A stretch of DNA of 64,000 nucleotides, from assembly GCA_041653635.1 (NCBI GenBank), contig JBAZFC010000001.1, forward strand, positions 744,001 to 808,000. The letters run 5' to 3'. Under the pieces are notes generated by a model. That model was not told where the DNA came from. It saw only the letters and a list, made by a program, of their open reading frames with translations, and made no database searches. The translations under genes were made by a program, and so were the position numbers. Shown in pieces: positions 16,633 through 25,350 of the stretch (positions are counted from its first letter, which is position 1; each line of letters starts with the position of its first letter). This stretch comes from CAIXOA01 sp041653635 (GTDB lineage: Archaea; Micrarchaeota; Micrarchaeia; Anstonellales; Bilamarchaeaceae).

Positions 16633-17612
16633 CCCGCCCCATAAGGCATTCCCCCATGCGTGACCGTTGGCCCGTCCTCAATAATCGCAACCCTCTTCCC
16701 CTTTATCTTCCCATCAATCTTTGGAACGATATCCGCCTTCACTATCTTTGCATTTGGGTTCACTTTCTTCGCATTCTCCTCCACCAATTTAGCACCTTTC
16801 CTATTCTGAGAATATTTGCTTATCACAATTATGTCCGCCATGCGGAAATTCACTTCCCCGGGATAATACAAAAGTTCATTCCCGGGGCGCAGCGCATCCG
16901 CCACCACCACGAGCAAATCCGGCTTATAGAACGGGAAATCATTGTTCCCGCCGTCCCAGAGGACGTAAGGGTGCTCCTGCTCCGCCCTCCTCAATATCTT
17001 TTCATAATCCACTCCAGCCCACACAATGGCGCCGTTCGCGATATGCCCCTCGTACTCCTCCCTCTCCTCTATGGTGCATTTCGCCTTGTCCAACTCCTCC
17101 ATCCCCTCAAATCGCTGCACCTCCTGCTTTACCAGTTCCCCGTACGGCATCGGGTGCCTTATTATCGCGAGCTTCCGCCCGTATTTTTTTGAAAGCATCT
17201 TGGAAAGCGGGCTCTTCCCAGCCCCTGTGCGCGTCGCACACACAGCCACCAGTTTCTTCGTGCTCTTCACCATCGTCTCCCGCGGCCCAAGCAGCACGTA
17301 GCTCGCCCCCGCCGCCATGCTCCTGCACGCGAGGTGCATAACCTGCTCGTGCGAAACGTCCGAATAAGAAAAAGCGCACTCGTCCACGCCCTTGCTCCTG
17401 ATTATCTCCTCCAGCCTGTTCTCGGAATAAATGGGAATCCCGTTCGGATAAAGCACGCCCGCAATCTCGTGCGGATATTTCCTTTCCTCTATCCCCGGAA
17501 TCTGCGCCGCGGTGAATCCCACCACCTCATAATTAGGATTGCTGCGATAAAACACATTAAAGTTGTGGAAATCCCTTCCCGCCGCCCCGATAATCAGAAC
17601 TTTCCTTCTCAT
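16566..17612 (-). CDS. cPGS-like P-loop GTPase (COG2403), frameshifted
   Basis: 348 in-frame residues of a protein related to cyclic 2,3-diphosphoglycerate synthetase. A Rossmann-like N-terminal domain (KVLIIGAAGRDFHNFNVFYR, then GIPIYSENRLEEII) precedes a P-loop domain with the Walker A-like CATRTGAGKSPLSK at about 150. DGGNNDFPFYKPDLLVVVADALRPG follows, and then EDGPTVTHGGMPYGAGWVAAKRAGAKIV. After that the frame runs out into an unrelated tail, and the true continuation is in the overlapping frame at 16318-16632. In methanogens the family makes the solute cyclic 2,3-diphosphoglycerate, but many homologues have no proven role. A TTTTTATACC box is about 28 nt before the start. Confidence 0.8.
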   Translation of the reverse strand: MRRKVLIIGAAGRDFHNFNVFYRSNPNYEVVGFTAAQIPGIEERKYPHEIAGVLYPNGIPIYSENRLEEIIRSKGVDECAFSYSDVSHEQVMHLACRSMAAGASYVLLGPRETMVKSTKKLVAVCATRTGAGKSPLSKMLSKKYGRKLAIIRHPMPYGELVKQEVQRFEGMEELDKAKCTIEEREEYEGHIANGAIVWAGVDYEKILRRAEQEHPYVLWDGGNNDFPFYKPDLLVVVADALRPGNELLYYPGEVNFRMADIIVISKYSQNRKGAKLVEENAKKVNPNAKIVKADIVPKIDGKIKGKRVAIIEDGPTVTHGGMPYGAGWVAAKRAGAKIVRPSSLRLAP

Positions 17613-17669
17613 GCGTGCAATAACCAGAAGAAGGTATAAAAATGCTGGCTAGGCCTTTCCTTTTTCCGG

Positions 17670-19250
17670 CTATTTCTTTTCCTTCGGCACCCAGTCCGGC
17701 GCAAGCCTCCTTGCCCTGATTCTCTCAGGAGTTACGCCGCCGCCCCTCGCCGCCTGGAGCCTCTCCAACATTCTCCTTGCCGCCTCGTCGTGCTTCCTCT
17801 GCGCCTCTTCTGCCGTGGGAAGCGCAAGCGGGGTGTCCTCCACGCTCGTTATGCCGCCGAAGCGCCTCGGAGGGGGAATTACTCTCCCAACGGCCCTTTT
17901 GCCTTCATCCTGCCCCGTAGCCCCGTACAGAGCGATGCCCCTTACCCCAATAAACCTGAGTTCCGTGAGAATTTCGTTCACCATCATTGCCTCCATCCTC
18001 ACTTCCCTGTCCTCGTGCTTCACGTCCGTCCTCAGCACCCCGACGTCCCGGGGCCTGAAATACCAGTCCTTGGGCGTTCCCTCCTCCCTCTGCCTGAGCT
18101 TCGCCATCCAGTCCGCAAGTATGAGCCTTACCCCCCTCAGCCCGTAAATCTTCCTCTCCTTCTGCTGGCCATATCCGGGATTGCCATTGACCGGAAGCAT
18201 TTCCGTAGCCGCATTCATTATCTTCCCTTGGCATTCCCGCGGAATGCGGACCCCCTGGTCCACGAGCTTTTCAAGCATCCAATATGCGTTTGCCCTCTGT
18301 GCCTCCTGCAGCGCCCTCTTTCCCGGGCCCGCGGTCATGGTGCCGACTATCTTGACCAGGTGGTCCTCCCTGGGCTTAAGCCCGAGGCCGATCATGGTGG
18401 TGAATGCGGCCTTCGCCTCCTCCATCAGCATTTTGTTTGAAAGTAGCGACTCGCTGTCCAGCATGTATGCCACTAGGACCCCGAGCGCCCTCGGGTCGCG
18501 CAGGAAAAGTTTGTTGTTCTGCAGCAGCTTTGCCTTCTCGCCATCAGGCACATGCGGGTTTTCCAGCACCTGCCTCAGCATGTTCTTGGCCATGAGGCCA
18601 AAGAGTTCGTTCGCGCGCACTTCATGTTCCCCTTCCGCAAGCCGCTTCCCGACCATTGAGACCTGCGCATCGCTTCCGGCGGAGCCCTGGTCGTTAAGGT
18701 CGTTGTAAGTCCTGAGCGCGGCTTCAAAGACCTCGGACCTGCATCCCGGATCCAGCATGAACTCCACGAGCAGGTCTATCTTTTTTGGCGCCCCCAGGAA
18801 ATATGCGGCGTCCTCCACCATCGCCTTCTTCATGCCCTCCTGCCCGCCTTCCCCGAACAGGAATTTCCTCAGCCCCGCCAGTTCCCTCTCCTCCTTTATT
18901 GATTCTACTTCTTCCTTTACCCCGTGCGCCCTGATTTTGGCGGTTACGCTGCCTTCCTTCACCGCTTTGTCCAGCGCCGCGTTGTCCTCATCGCTGAGCG
19001 GGGTTCCATTCCTGAGGATGCGCCCAAGCGTCTCAGAAGCCGTATTGTACAGGTCCATGTTGGTGTTCGCGTCGTCCAGTATCCATCTGAGCAGGAGGCT
19101 GGTGCCTCCGGGGGATGAGCCGAAGAACGCGGATTCCCTCAATATGTCCGCCTTCGCCTCAGCCGGCACGTCAGGCTCCGAAAGCATCTCCTGCACATCC
19201 GCCAGCATGTCTCCGGGCAGGTTTTCCCGCTCATCGCCCATCTTTATCAT
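17670..19250 (-). CDS. Large helical-repeat protein, function unknown
   Basis: 526 residues, nearly all helix, with repeated segments of the kind FLRDPRALGVLVAYMLDSE and FLGAPKKIDLLVEFMLDPG spaced ~140 residues apart. These suggest a HEAT/ARM-like solenoid. The last 60 residues are basic and probably disordered. No enzymatic motif is visible. The start at 19250 is supported by CTTAAAAACT about 28 nt upstream; ATG 19241 is an alternative. It diverges from the gene at 19338. It shares its general look with the 610-residue protein at 59534-61366 and several smaller ones in this window. Confidence 0.65.
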   Translation of the reverse strand: MIKMGDERENLPGDMLADVQEMLSEPDVPAEAKADILRESAFFGSSPGGTSLLLRWILDDANTNMDLYNTASETLGRILRNGTPLSDEDNAALDKAVKEGSVTAKIRAHGVKEEVESIKEERELAGLRKFLFGEGGQEGMKKAMVEDAAYFLGAPKKIDLLVEFMLDPGCRSEVFEAALRTYNDLNDQGSAGSDAQVSMVGKRLAEGEHEVRANELFGLMAKNMLRQVLENPHVPDGEKAKLLQNNKLFLRDPRALGVLVAYMLDSESLLSNKMLMEEAKAAFTTMIGLGLKPREDHLVKIVGTMTAGPGKRALQEAQRANAYWMLEKLVDQGVRIPRECQGKIMNAATEMLPVNGNPGYGQQKERKIYGLRGVRLILADWMAKLRQREEGTPKDWYFRPRDVGVLRTDVKHEDREVRMEAMMVNEILTELRFIGVRGIALYGATGQDEGKRAVGRVIPPPRRFGGITSVEDTPLALPTAEEAQRKHDEAARRMLERLQAARGGGVTPERIRARRLAPDWVPKEKK

Positions 19251-19337
19251 GTTATTTATGTGCAGAAAAGTTTTTAAGGGTTAAAAAGTGTGCATTAATG
19301 TTTTAAACTCATTCCCACACCATCATACGCGGTCATT

Positions 19338-20030
19338 ATGGCACAGAAAGGACCGAAAGAGGCGGGATTCGGGCCGCATGCGTCGTCCCCGCGCGACTCC
19401 GGCGAACGGGCGCCGGGGGTGGTTTCAGGCCCTTGGAGGCGCAGCTTTGATGATTCCATGCGGGCGCGCGTAACCAGCCCCACGAGGATGGGCAACATGC
19501 AGCGCCAGATCGGCATGATAGAGGGCATCTCCGGAGCGGACTGCGCTGCCGTGGTTTCGCTTCTTGAGAAAAAATGCAGCGAGAAGGTTTCCCCGCTGGG
19601 CGAGGCGGCCACGTGCGCGTTCATCGGCGCGGTGCTTGCGGTTTCCCTCCGGGCGGCGGCATCGGGCAGGTTCGCGGCCGGCGTTTCAAAGCCCATATGC
19701 GACGCTGCGGAGAAGCTCGGCAGGCTTGCGGAGCAGCTCAGGGACGGAAAGGCATTCGTTGCGGCATGCTCCGCGGTGGGCGTGATGCCGGACTTCTTCA
19801 CAACATACAAGTGCGTCAACTACATGCTCGCGGCTTCCGTGGTGCTTAAGGCGGGCATGGTAGCTGTGCAGGCGGCTTTCATCGCGGAAAGAGCAAGGGG
19901 CATGGCTCCCGCCGGCGTGGACGAGATGCTGGGAAGGATGCTAGTGCATGTAAACCAGATTGTTGCCGAGGCCGAAGCGGCCAAGGCGAAGGCGGATGCC
20001 GCAGCCGGGTTTAAGCCCAAGGCACCCTGA
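19338..20030 (+). CDS. Hypothetical Ala-rich protein
   Basis: 230 residues. A polar N-terminal stretch of ~60 residues precedes an alanine-rich helical region. Parts of it (ATCAFIGAVLAVSLRAAASG and LAASVVLKAGMVAVQAAFIA) are hydrophobic enough to be membrane-associated or to pack in a helical bundle. The C-terminal end is a charged AEAEAAKAKADAAAG helix. A GTTTTAAAC box near 19301-19309 fits a transcript starting a few bases before the ATG. I recognise no family. It is followed 29 bp later by the MFS transporter and may be co-transcribed with it. Confidence 0.55.
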   Translation: MAQKGPKEAGFGPHASSPRDSGERAPGVVSGPWRRSFDDSMRARVTSPTRMGNMQRQIGMIEGISGADCAAVVSLLEKKCSEKVSPLGEAATCAFIGAVLAVSLRAAASGRFAAGVSKPICDAAEKLGRLAEQLRDGKAFVAACSAVGVMPDFFTTYKCVNYMLAASVVLKAGMVAVQAAFIAERARGMAPAGVDEMLGRMLVHVNQIVAEAEAAKAKADAAAGFKPKAP

Positions 20031-20059
20031 TTTTTATTCCCATTCTTCCCATTCAATTC

Positions 20060-21184
20060 ATGGAACTCAGGAAAACCCTTGTGTTCGCGCTTCTTTCCGG
20101 ATTCGTGTCCGCAGCCCTTTCCATATCCGTACCACTATACCTTGACAGCCAGGGCTACGACCTGCCGGACATAGGGTTCCTGCTCGGCACGGCGGCGCTG
20201 CTTTCCGCGCTTCTGGGCGTGGCGCTCGCAGCGCTCAGCGACCACATGGGCCGGCGCATCCTGATTTCCCTGTATTCCGTGGCTTCTGCGGCAGGCACCG
20301 CGTTGATGGGCTTCATCCCGGCCCCCGTGGCGTTCATCTCCGGAAGGGCGGTATCCAGCATGGCGGGCGCCAACCAGTGGAACCTCATGCTTGCCCGCGT
20401 TTCCGACCTTTCAGGGAAGGAGCACCGCGCCGCAAAGCTGGGGCTCTACATCGCGGCCTTCGCCCTCTCCTATTCTATTTCCCACATAATAGTAGGGGCG
20501 ATAATAGACGGCTTCGGCTTCCCCGTGGCCTTCGCCGTCACCATCGCCGCGGCGCTCGCATGCGCCGCAACCGCTCTCATTTTCCTAGAGGTCGGCAAGC
20601 GCAAGCATCGCGTCCACCTTTCGCTGAACATCCTGAAGACACGGGACGGCAAGCTGAACATGTTCGTTTCCTTCTGCACCGGCTTCACCAGCATCATATC
20701 CATGTACGTGCTGTACATATTCCTCGTGCAGCATTTCGGCTTTGACGCCACTTTCGTGGGCCTCTTCATAGCCGTCACCTACATTTTCTGGGCAGTATCC
20801 AGCTACCTGTTCGGGCCGCTGATAGATACGAATGGCTTGAAGCGGATGATGCTTGCCGGCGCAGCCATAAACGCATCCGTGTGGTTCGCCGCAATCTATT
20901 TCCAGGACCTGCTGCCCTTCCTGCTGCTGATGGCCATGGACAACATCAGCTGGCCGCTTTACGGCATCAGCGCGCAGAAGCTCTCAACAATCCTCCCGGA
21001 GCAGGAGAACATGGGCAGGGACGTCTCCATATTCGGGTTCGCGAACATGATGGGCATAATAGCAGCGTCCTTCCTCGGGGGAGTGCTGGCGGAGATGTCA
21101 TTCGGCTACGTGTTCGCTGCGCGTGCCCTGGCAGTCCTGCTCGGCGCATCAATAGTGTTCTTCCTCATGAAAACAAAGGATTAG
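20060..21184 (+). CDS. Major facilitator superfamily transporter
   Basis: 374 residues with about 11-12 transmembrane segments in two halves. The conserved cytoplasmic loop between helices 2 and 3 reads ALSDHMGRRILISL, an MFS motif A. A second, weaker copy, LFGPLIDTNGLKRMML, lies between helices 8 and 9. A central hydrophilic loop (GKRKHRVHLSLNILKTRDGKLN) separates the halves. The substrate cannot be predicted. It ends 3 bp before the convergent minus-strand operon. Confidence 0.85.
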   Translation: MELRKTLVFALLSGFVSAALSISVPLYLDSQGYDLPDIGFLLGTAALLSALLGVALAALSDHMGRRILISLYSVASAAGTALMGFIPAPVAFISGRAVSSMAGANQWNLMLARVSDLSGKEHRAAKLGLYIAAFALSYSISHIIVGAIIDGFGFPVAFAVTIAAALACAATALIFLEVGKRKHRVHLSLNILKTRDGKLNMFVSFCTGFTSIISMYVLYIFLVQHFGFDATFVGLFIAVTYIFWAVSSYLFGPLIDTNGLKRMMLAGAAINASVWFAAIYFQDLLPFLLLMAMDNISWPLYGISAQKLSTILPEQENMGRDVSIFGFANMMGIIAASFLGGVLAEMSFGYVFAARALAVLLGASIVFFLMKTKD

Positions 21185-21187
21185 CTT

Positions 21188-21493
21188 CTACTCCCCGCCG
21201 AGCGCCTTCTTCAGCCCCTTCAGGATGCCTTCGCTCTTTATCTTGAACTTGCCGAGGTCTATGTGCTTCAGCACGGCCAGGATTTCCGAGCCCCTCTCCA
21301 TGGCTTTTTTCTCGTCGCCGCTGAACCTCCGGTACAATTCGCTGAGCAGCTCGTGCACGCCCATCTTCGTGTATCCTTCCCTGTGCCATATCTCCGTGAA
21401 TTCCTGCACCGGGCGGGACTGCAAAAATTGCTTCATGTCCGTCTCAACATTCTCCTTCTTCTCCGGTTCGCCGTATTTCTGCTCCATAAGCAT
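21188..21493 (-). CDS. Hypothetical small helical protein
   Basis: 101 residues, charged and helical, with no recognised domain. Its first ATG (21493) overlaps the TAA of the preceding gene as TAATG. A second in-frame ATG at 21487 has GGTA nearer the usual spacing and may be the true start. It is the last gene of the minus-strand operon that begins with the MEMO1-like gene at 26184. The motif EIWHREGYTKMGVHELLSELYRRFSG looks like a small helical binding domain. Confidence 0.6.
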   Translation of the reverse strand: MLMEQKYGEPEKKENVETDMKQFLQSRPVQEFTEIWHREGYTKMGVHELLSELYRRFSGDEKKAMERGSEILAVLKHIDLGKFKIKSEGILKGLKKALGGE

Positions 21494-21984
21494 TACCTTT
21501 TGTACCCAAGCTTTCTCAACAATTCTTTCCTATCCTTTTTATCCGCTTCGGTCTCCACGCCGAGCGGCCTCCCGCCGTCAATGACGCCCATTATTCCCCT
21601 TCCCTTCAGGGTTTCCGCAACCACCGCCTGCACCGGGTTGGAAGTGGCCGCGAACACGCCCACCACCTCGCTCACGGATTTTATCCTGTTCAGCACATTG
21701 ACCGGGAAGCCGTCCTTCAGGAAGATGATGAATGTGTGCCCAGCCCCGATTTTCTGCGCCTCCTTTTCCGCGTGCCTCCTGAGCGCCTCGTCGTTCCCCT
21801 CGCTCCGTATCAATTTTTTTCCCGAAGCCTCGCAGAACGCGAGCCCGAACTTGAGCGTGGGGCTGCTCTCCGCGAGCGCCTCGTACAGGTCCTCCGCCGT
21901 TTTTATGAAATGGCTGTGCCCAAGAATTACGTTCGCATCCTTAGGGATTTCCACATCCACGAGCGTGAGCTTCACTTCAGTCAT
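21493..21984 (-). CDS. Adenosine-specific kinase family protein (PF04008)
   Basis: A 163-residue protein of the PF04008 family, named for adenosine binding seen in a crystal structure; its physiological reaction is not well established. Family hallmarks are VILGHSHFIKTAEDLYEAL, KFGLAFCEASGKKLIRSEGND, GAGHTFIIFL and the C-terminal GRGIMGVIDGGRPLGVE. The start overlaps the stop of the RibL-like gene by 4 bp (ATGA), showing translational coupling within the operon. Confidence 0.88.
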   Translation of the reverse strand: MTEVKLTLVDVEIPKDANVILGHSHFIKTAEDLYEALAESSPTLKFGLAFCEASGKKLIRSEGNDEALRRHAEKEAQKIGAGHTFIIFLKDGFPVNVLNRIKSVSEVVGVFAATSNPVQAVVAETLKGRGIMGVIDGGRPLGVETEADKKDRKELLRKLGYKR

Positions 21985-22514
21985 ATTCCCACCTTCCTTA
22001 TGATGCTCGTCGTATTAGCAGAATTCGGCTTCGCGTGCGCCCTCAGCTTCACGACCTTCACGCCTTTCGGCCTGAAGATGGGCTTCTGGTCATATCCATA
22101 TGCTATTATGTCCGGCTTCACGCGCTCCAGCGTCCTCCCCATCTCCTTCGCGCCCGGAATCGCCAAATCCACCATCCTCAGCGCGCCCACCATGACCGCC
22201 CGGTACCCCTGGTTGTGCAGCGGCTTCCTTCCCTTTTTCCTTATGAATTCATCCCGCGCGACCACCGCAATCAATACGTTCCCCAGCTTCGCCGCTTCCG
22301 AGAGCGCGAGCACGTGCCCTATATGGATGACGTCAAACACCCCTCCCGTGAGCACGACCTTGAGCTTCCTCCTGCGCTCCTTCGTGAGGAAATACCTTTC
22401 CCCCTTTTTTTCCAGCATCCTCTTTTCTCCCGGATAAAGCTTCGCGTAATCCTTTGGGGGAATCCCGTTTTCCCTCACCTGCATGAGGTATAGGTTCCTG
22501 ATTACGCTCGTCAT
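21981..22514 (-). CDS. ribL: RibL-like cytidylyltransferase (FAD synthetase family)
   Basis: A nucleotidyltransferase of the HxGH family, 177 residues. The core reads VVLTGGVFDVIHIGHVLALSEAAKLG, with HIGH as the nucleotide-binding motif. It continues with LIAVVARDEFIRKKGRKP, a GALRMVDLAIPG strand and IAYGYDQ. This arrangement is seen in archaeal FAD synthetase RibL, which adenylylates FMN, and in related cytidylyltransferases, so the exact substrate is uncertain. An extra ~50 residues precede the core. The ATG at 22514 overlaps the previous stop (ATGA), which fixes the start over the longer frame from 22529. Confidence 0.78.
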   Translation of the reverse strand: MTSVIRNLYLMQVRENGIPPKDYAKLYPGEKRMLEKKGERYFLTKERRRKLKVVLTGGVFDVIHIGHVLALSEAAKLGNVLIAVVARDEFIRKKGRKPLHNQGYRAVMVGALRMVDLAIPGAKEMGRTLERVKPDIIAYGYDQKPIFRPKGVKVVKLRAHAKPNSANTTSIIRKVGI

Positions 22515-23038
22515 TTCAAAACCATCCACAATTGCGCGTAATATTTTCCGTCCTTCTCAATCCAGTCCGGAAACCTCGCAATCTTCCTGAAACCAACTTT
22601 TTCGTAAAGCTTCAGGGCCGCTTTGTTCGGTTCGGCAACAGTTAAGAAGATATTCTTTGGCCGGAATTTCTCCCTCGCCACGGCGATTGCCCTCCGCATC
22701 AGCAGTTCGCCCAGCCCCTTCCCCCGGAATTTCCCTGAAATCGCTATCCCGATGCACACGTTGTTTTCGTTCCTGCCAATCCCCTTTTCCGCGCTGGAGG
22801 CGCCTGCGACCTTGCCGCCCCTGACCGCGACCAGGTAAATCATCCTGCCCCTTTTTATTTTTGAAATCACATCCCTCTTCCAAAACTTTTCTTCCTTCAT
22901 GGTGGATTTCCTTTTGTGCGTGAGCCATGCCCCCTCCTCCATCATGGCATTTATGTATTCAAGGTATTCGCGCACGTGAATCTTTTCGGGGCTGTCCAGA
23001 ATCTCTACTTCGGTCCCGTCCTTCAGCTTCGCCTTCAT
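22511..23038 (-). CDS. GNAT-family N-acetyltransferase
   Basis: 175 residues with the GNAT fold. Conserved parts are MIYLVAVRGGKVAGASS (strands 2-3), CIGIAISGKFRGKGLGELLMRRAIAVAR with the acetyl-CoA-binding R/Q-x-x-G-x-G/A signature as RGKGLG, and LTVAEPNKAALKLYEKVGFRK. The substrate (protein N-terminus, ribosomal protein or small molecule) is unknown. The start at 23038 overlaps the asnS stop as ATGA, preferred over ATG 23047. It lies mid-operon. Confidence 0.85.
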   Translation of the reverse strand: MKAKLKDGTEVEILDSPEKIHVREYLEYINAMMEEGAWLTHKRKSTMKEEKFWKRDVISKIKRGRMIYLVAVRGGKVAGASSAEKGIGRNENNVCIGIAISGKFRGKGLGELLMRRAIAVAREKFRPKNIFLTVAEPNKAALKLYEKVGFRKIARFPDWIEKDGKYYAQLWMVLK

Positions 23039-24330
23039 GGATAACATCTTGTAATCGTCCGCGGGAACGGTATCGCGTCCCTTATATGGTTAAGCCCAAG
23101 CACCCATTTTGTCAGGCGCTCCACGCCCATCCCGAACCCGGAGTGCGGAACGCTCCCATACCTGCGCAAATCCACATACCACTTCATGTCCCCGTTCGGG
23201 TCCAGCCCGAATTCCTTCATGCGCATTACCAGTTCGTTGTAGTCCCAAATCCTCTCGCTGCTCCCAATCATTTCGCCGTGCCCTTCCGGTGCCAGAAGGT
23301 CAGCAGCCAGCACCCTCCCAGGCATGTCCGGGTCCTCGCGCATATAGAACGCCTTTATCTCCTTAGGGAAGTGGTGCACGAACGCGGGCCGGTCAAGCTC
23401 TTTCGTGAGCAGCGCCTCTTCATCCGCGCCAAAATCATCTCCAATCTTCATCTTCCCTCCGAGCTCGTTCACCTTGTCAACAGCATCGTCATAAAGGATG
23501 CGAGGGAACGGAGCCTTCACCGATTTCAATTTTTTCGGGTCCCTCTCCAGCTCCTCCAAAAGGTCCGGGTGCTCCTTCACGAACTTCTGCACCACATGGG
23601 AAATCATGTCCTCCTGCAGTTTCATGTTGTCTTCCTGGTTGTACCACGCCATCTCCGGCTCAAGGTGCCAGTATTCCGCGAGGTGCCTTATGGTCCTGCT
23701 CTTCTCCGCCCTGAACGACGGAGCAAAAGCATACACCTTCCCCAACCCGAAAACCATCACCTCCGCGTACAGCTGCCCGCTTTGCGAAAGGTATGCGGGC
23801 TCGCCGAAATAATCCATCGCAAAGAGGGTGCTTCCCCCCTCGCACTGCGATTTCGTAATCACGGGCGGCACAATCTCGTAGAAACCATCCCCGTCCAGGT
23901 ATTCCCGCAAATAGTTCACCAGGTGGTGCCTTGCCTTCATCGCCGCGACCAGCTTCCTGCTGCGCAGCCACAGGTGCCTCACGTCCAAAAGGAATTCTTC
24001 ACTAAGGTCTTTGGAAATCGGGAAAGGCTCGCCGCGCGAAACCATGCGGAAATCCTCCACCTGCAATTCCCATCCCCCGGGCGCGCGCTCGTCCTTCTTC
24101 ACCGTGCCCACGATTTCCGCGGAGCTCTCTATGTAAACCTGCGCCGCTTCGGAGAACGCCTTGTCCCCCACCTTCTCCTTCTTGATTGCACACTGGATCC
24201 TTCCGCTCGCATCCCTCAGGATTATGAAATTAAGGTTGCCGCTGCCCCTCTGCCTGTGCACCCAGCCCCTTATGGAGACCTTCTTTCCCTCCATCTCGCC
24301 CTTCAAAATCTTCCCTATGTCCACGTACAT
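23035..24330 (-). CDS. asnS: Asparaginyl-tRNA synthetase
   Basis: Class II aminoacyl-tRNA synthetase, 431 residues. An N-terminal OB-fold anticodon-binding domain (VSIRGWVHRQRGSGNLNFIILRD) comes first. The catalytic core has class II motif 2 (FAPSFRAEKSRTIRHLAEYWHLEPEMAW) and motif 3 (SGFGMGVERLTKWVLG). The segment ADLLAPEGHGEMIGSSERI distinguishes AsnRS from AspRS of the same subclass. The ATG at 24330 has a GGTGG site close upstream. It lies 17 bp after the fni stop. Its presence suggests direct tRNA-Asn charging rather than only the transamidation route. Confidence 0.92.
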   Translation of the reverse strand: MYVDIGKILKGEMEGKKVSIRGWVHRQRGSGNLNFIILRDASGRIQCAIKKEKVGDKAFSEAAQVYIESSAEIVGTVKKDERAPGGWELQVEDFRMVSRGEPFPISKDLSEEFLLDVRHLWLRSRKLVAAMKARHHLVNYLREYLDGDGFYEIVPPVITKSQCEGGSTLFAMDYFGEPAYLSQSGQLYAEVMVFGLGKVYAFAPSFRAEKSRTIRHLAEYWHLEPEMAWYNQEDNMKLQEDMISHVVQKFVKEHPDLLEELERDPKKLKSVKAPFPRILYDDAVDKVNELGGKMKIGDDFGADEEALLTKELDRPAFVHHFPKEIKAFYMREDPDMPGRVLAADLLAPEGHGEMIGSSERIWDYNELVMRMKEFGLDPNGDMKWYVDLRRYGSVPHSGFGMGVERLTKWVLGLNHIRDAIPFPRTITRCYP

Positions 24331-24347
24331 GTTTTCCACCAGTAATA

Positions 24348-25349
24348 TTACTCAAGCCAGTCCTTCAGCCAGCCGGTGACCGCAAAAGGCGCCTTCTTCA
24401 GCGCATCCACATCCTTGCACCCCGTGAGCATCGCGCAAATCCTCATCTGCTGCTTCCATTCCGCGCACATCCCGTCCAATTTCTTGTCGTTGTAGGCGAG
24501 CAGGAACGGGCGCGAGGCCCCGGCAGCGGACGCGCCGAGCGTAATCGCCTTCGCGGCATCCACTCCGTTCCTCACCCCGCCGCTCCCCACGACAGGAAGG
24601 ACGTCCTTGCACATCAGTATCGTGACCGCAGTGGGCAACCCCCACTCCTCAAATCCCGTGGGAGCGCCCCCGCGCTCGTATTCCACCTTGCTCCAGGAGG
24701 TCCCGCCCGCCCCCGCAATGTCTATCCATTTGACGCCCACGTCCCTCAATTTGAGCGCCGCCTCCCTTCCGATTCCTGCGCCCGTTTCCTTTACCATCAC
24801 TGGCACATCCAGCTTTTCGCAAACCTTTTCTATGTTCCTGAGCACGCCCTTGAAGTTCCGGTCGCCTTCCAGCTGCACCATCTCCTGCAGAACGTTCAAA
24901 TGGATTGCGAGTCCGTCCGCTTCAATTTTGGACACAAGCCCTTCTATCTTTTCCATCGGGTGCTGTGCAAGCTGCGCCGCCCCAATGTTCCCCAATATTG
25001 GAATGGAGGGCGCGGCCTTCCTAACCTTGTAGCTCTGCTCGCTGCCGCCCTCCAGCATGGGGCGCTGGCTTCCAAGCCCGAGCGCGAACCCGTGCTTCTC
25101 AGCCGCCTCGGCGAGCGCGAGGTTTATTTTCCCGGAGCCGTCCCCGCCCCCGGTCATCGCCGTAATCATGATAGGGAATATCTTCTTCCCGAAGAACTCG
25201 CTTTCCAGCTTTATGTCGCCAAAATCCAGTTCCGGAAGCGCGTTGTGCAGGAAGTCCATGCATTCAAACCCGCCTCTCCGGGAGTACTCTATGCACTCCT
25301 CCGCGCATATGTCCAGATGGTCCTGCTTCCTGCTTTTTGTGCTCATCAT
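24348..25349 (-). CDS. fni: Type 2 isopentenyl-diphosphate delta-isomerase
   Basis: FMN-dependent isomerase interconverting isopentenyl and dimethylallyl diphosphate for archaeal lipid synthesis, 333 residues. Hallmarks are the N-terminal SRKQDHLDIC, ITAMTGGG, ALGLGSQRPML, HLNVLQEMVQLEGDRNF (substrate and metal site), VMVKETGAGI, IDIAGAGGTSWSKVE and VVGSGGVRNGVDAAKAITLGA (FMN phosphate binding). It begins just after the MEMO1-like stop, with ATGATG as possible starts, and is followed by asnS. Linkage of MEMO1-like and isoprenoid genes is common in archaea. Confidence 0.95.
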   Translation of the reverse strand: MMSTKSRKQDHLDICAEECIEYSRRGGFECMDFLHNALPELDFGDIKLESEFFGKKIFPIMITAMTGGGDGSGKINLALAEAAEKHGFALGLGSQRPMLEGGSEQSYKVRKAAPSIPILGNIGAAQLAQHPMEKIEGLVSKIEADGLAIHLNVLQEMVQLEGDRNFKGVLRNIEKVCEKLDVPVMVKETGAGIGREAALKLRDVGVKWIDIAGAGGTSWSKVEYERGGAPTGFEEWGLPTAVTILMCKDVLPVVGSGGVRNGVDAAKAITLGASAAGASRPFLLAYNDKKLDGMCAEWKQQMRICAMLTGCKDVDALKKAPFAVTGWLKDWLE

Positions 25350-25350
25350 C

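Noticed and set aside
22927..24345. Long plus-strand frame of 472 codons
   Set aside because: It is antisense to asnS and the GNAT gene, has Arg/His/Pro-rich composition typical of GC-rich shadow frames, and matches no family.
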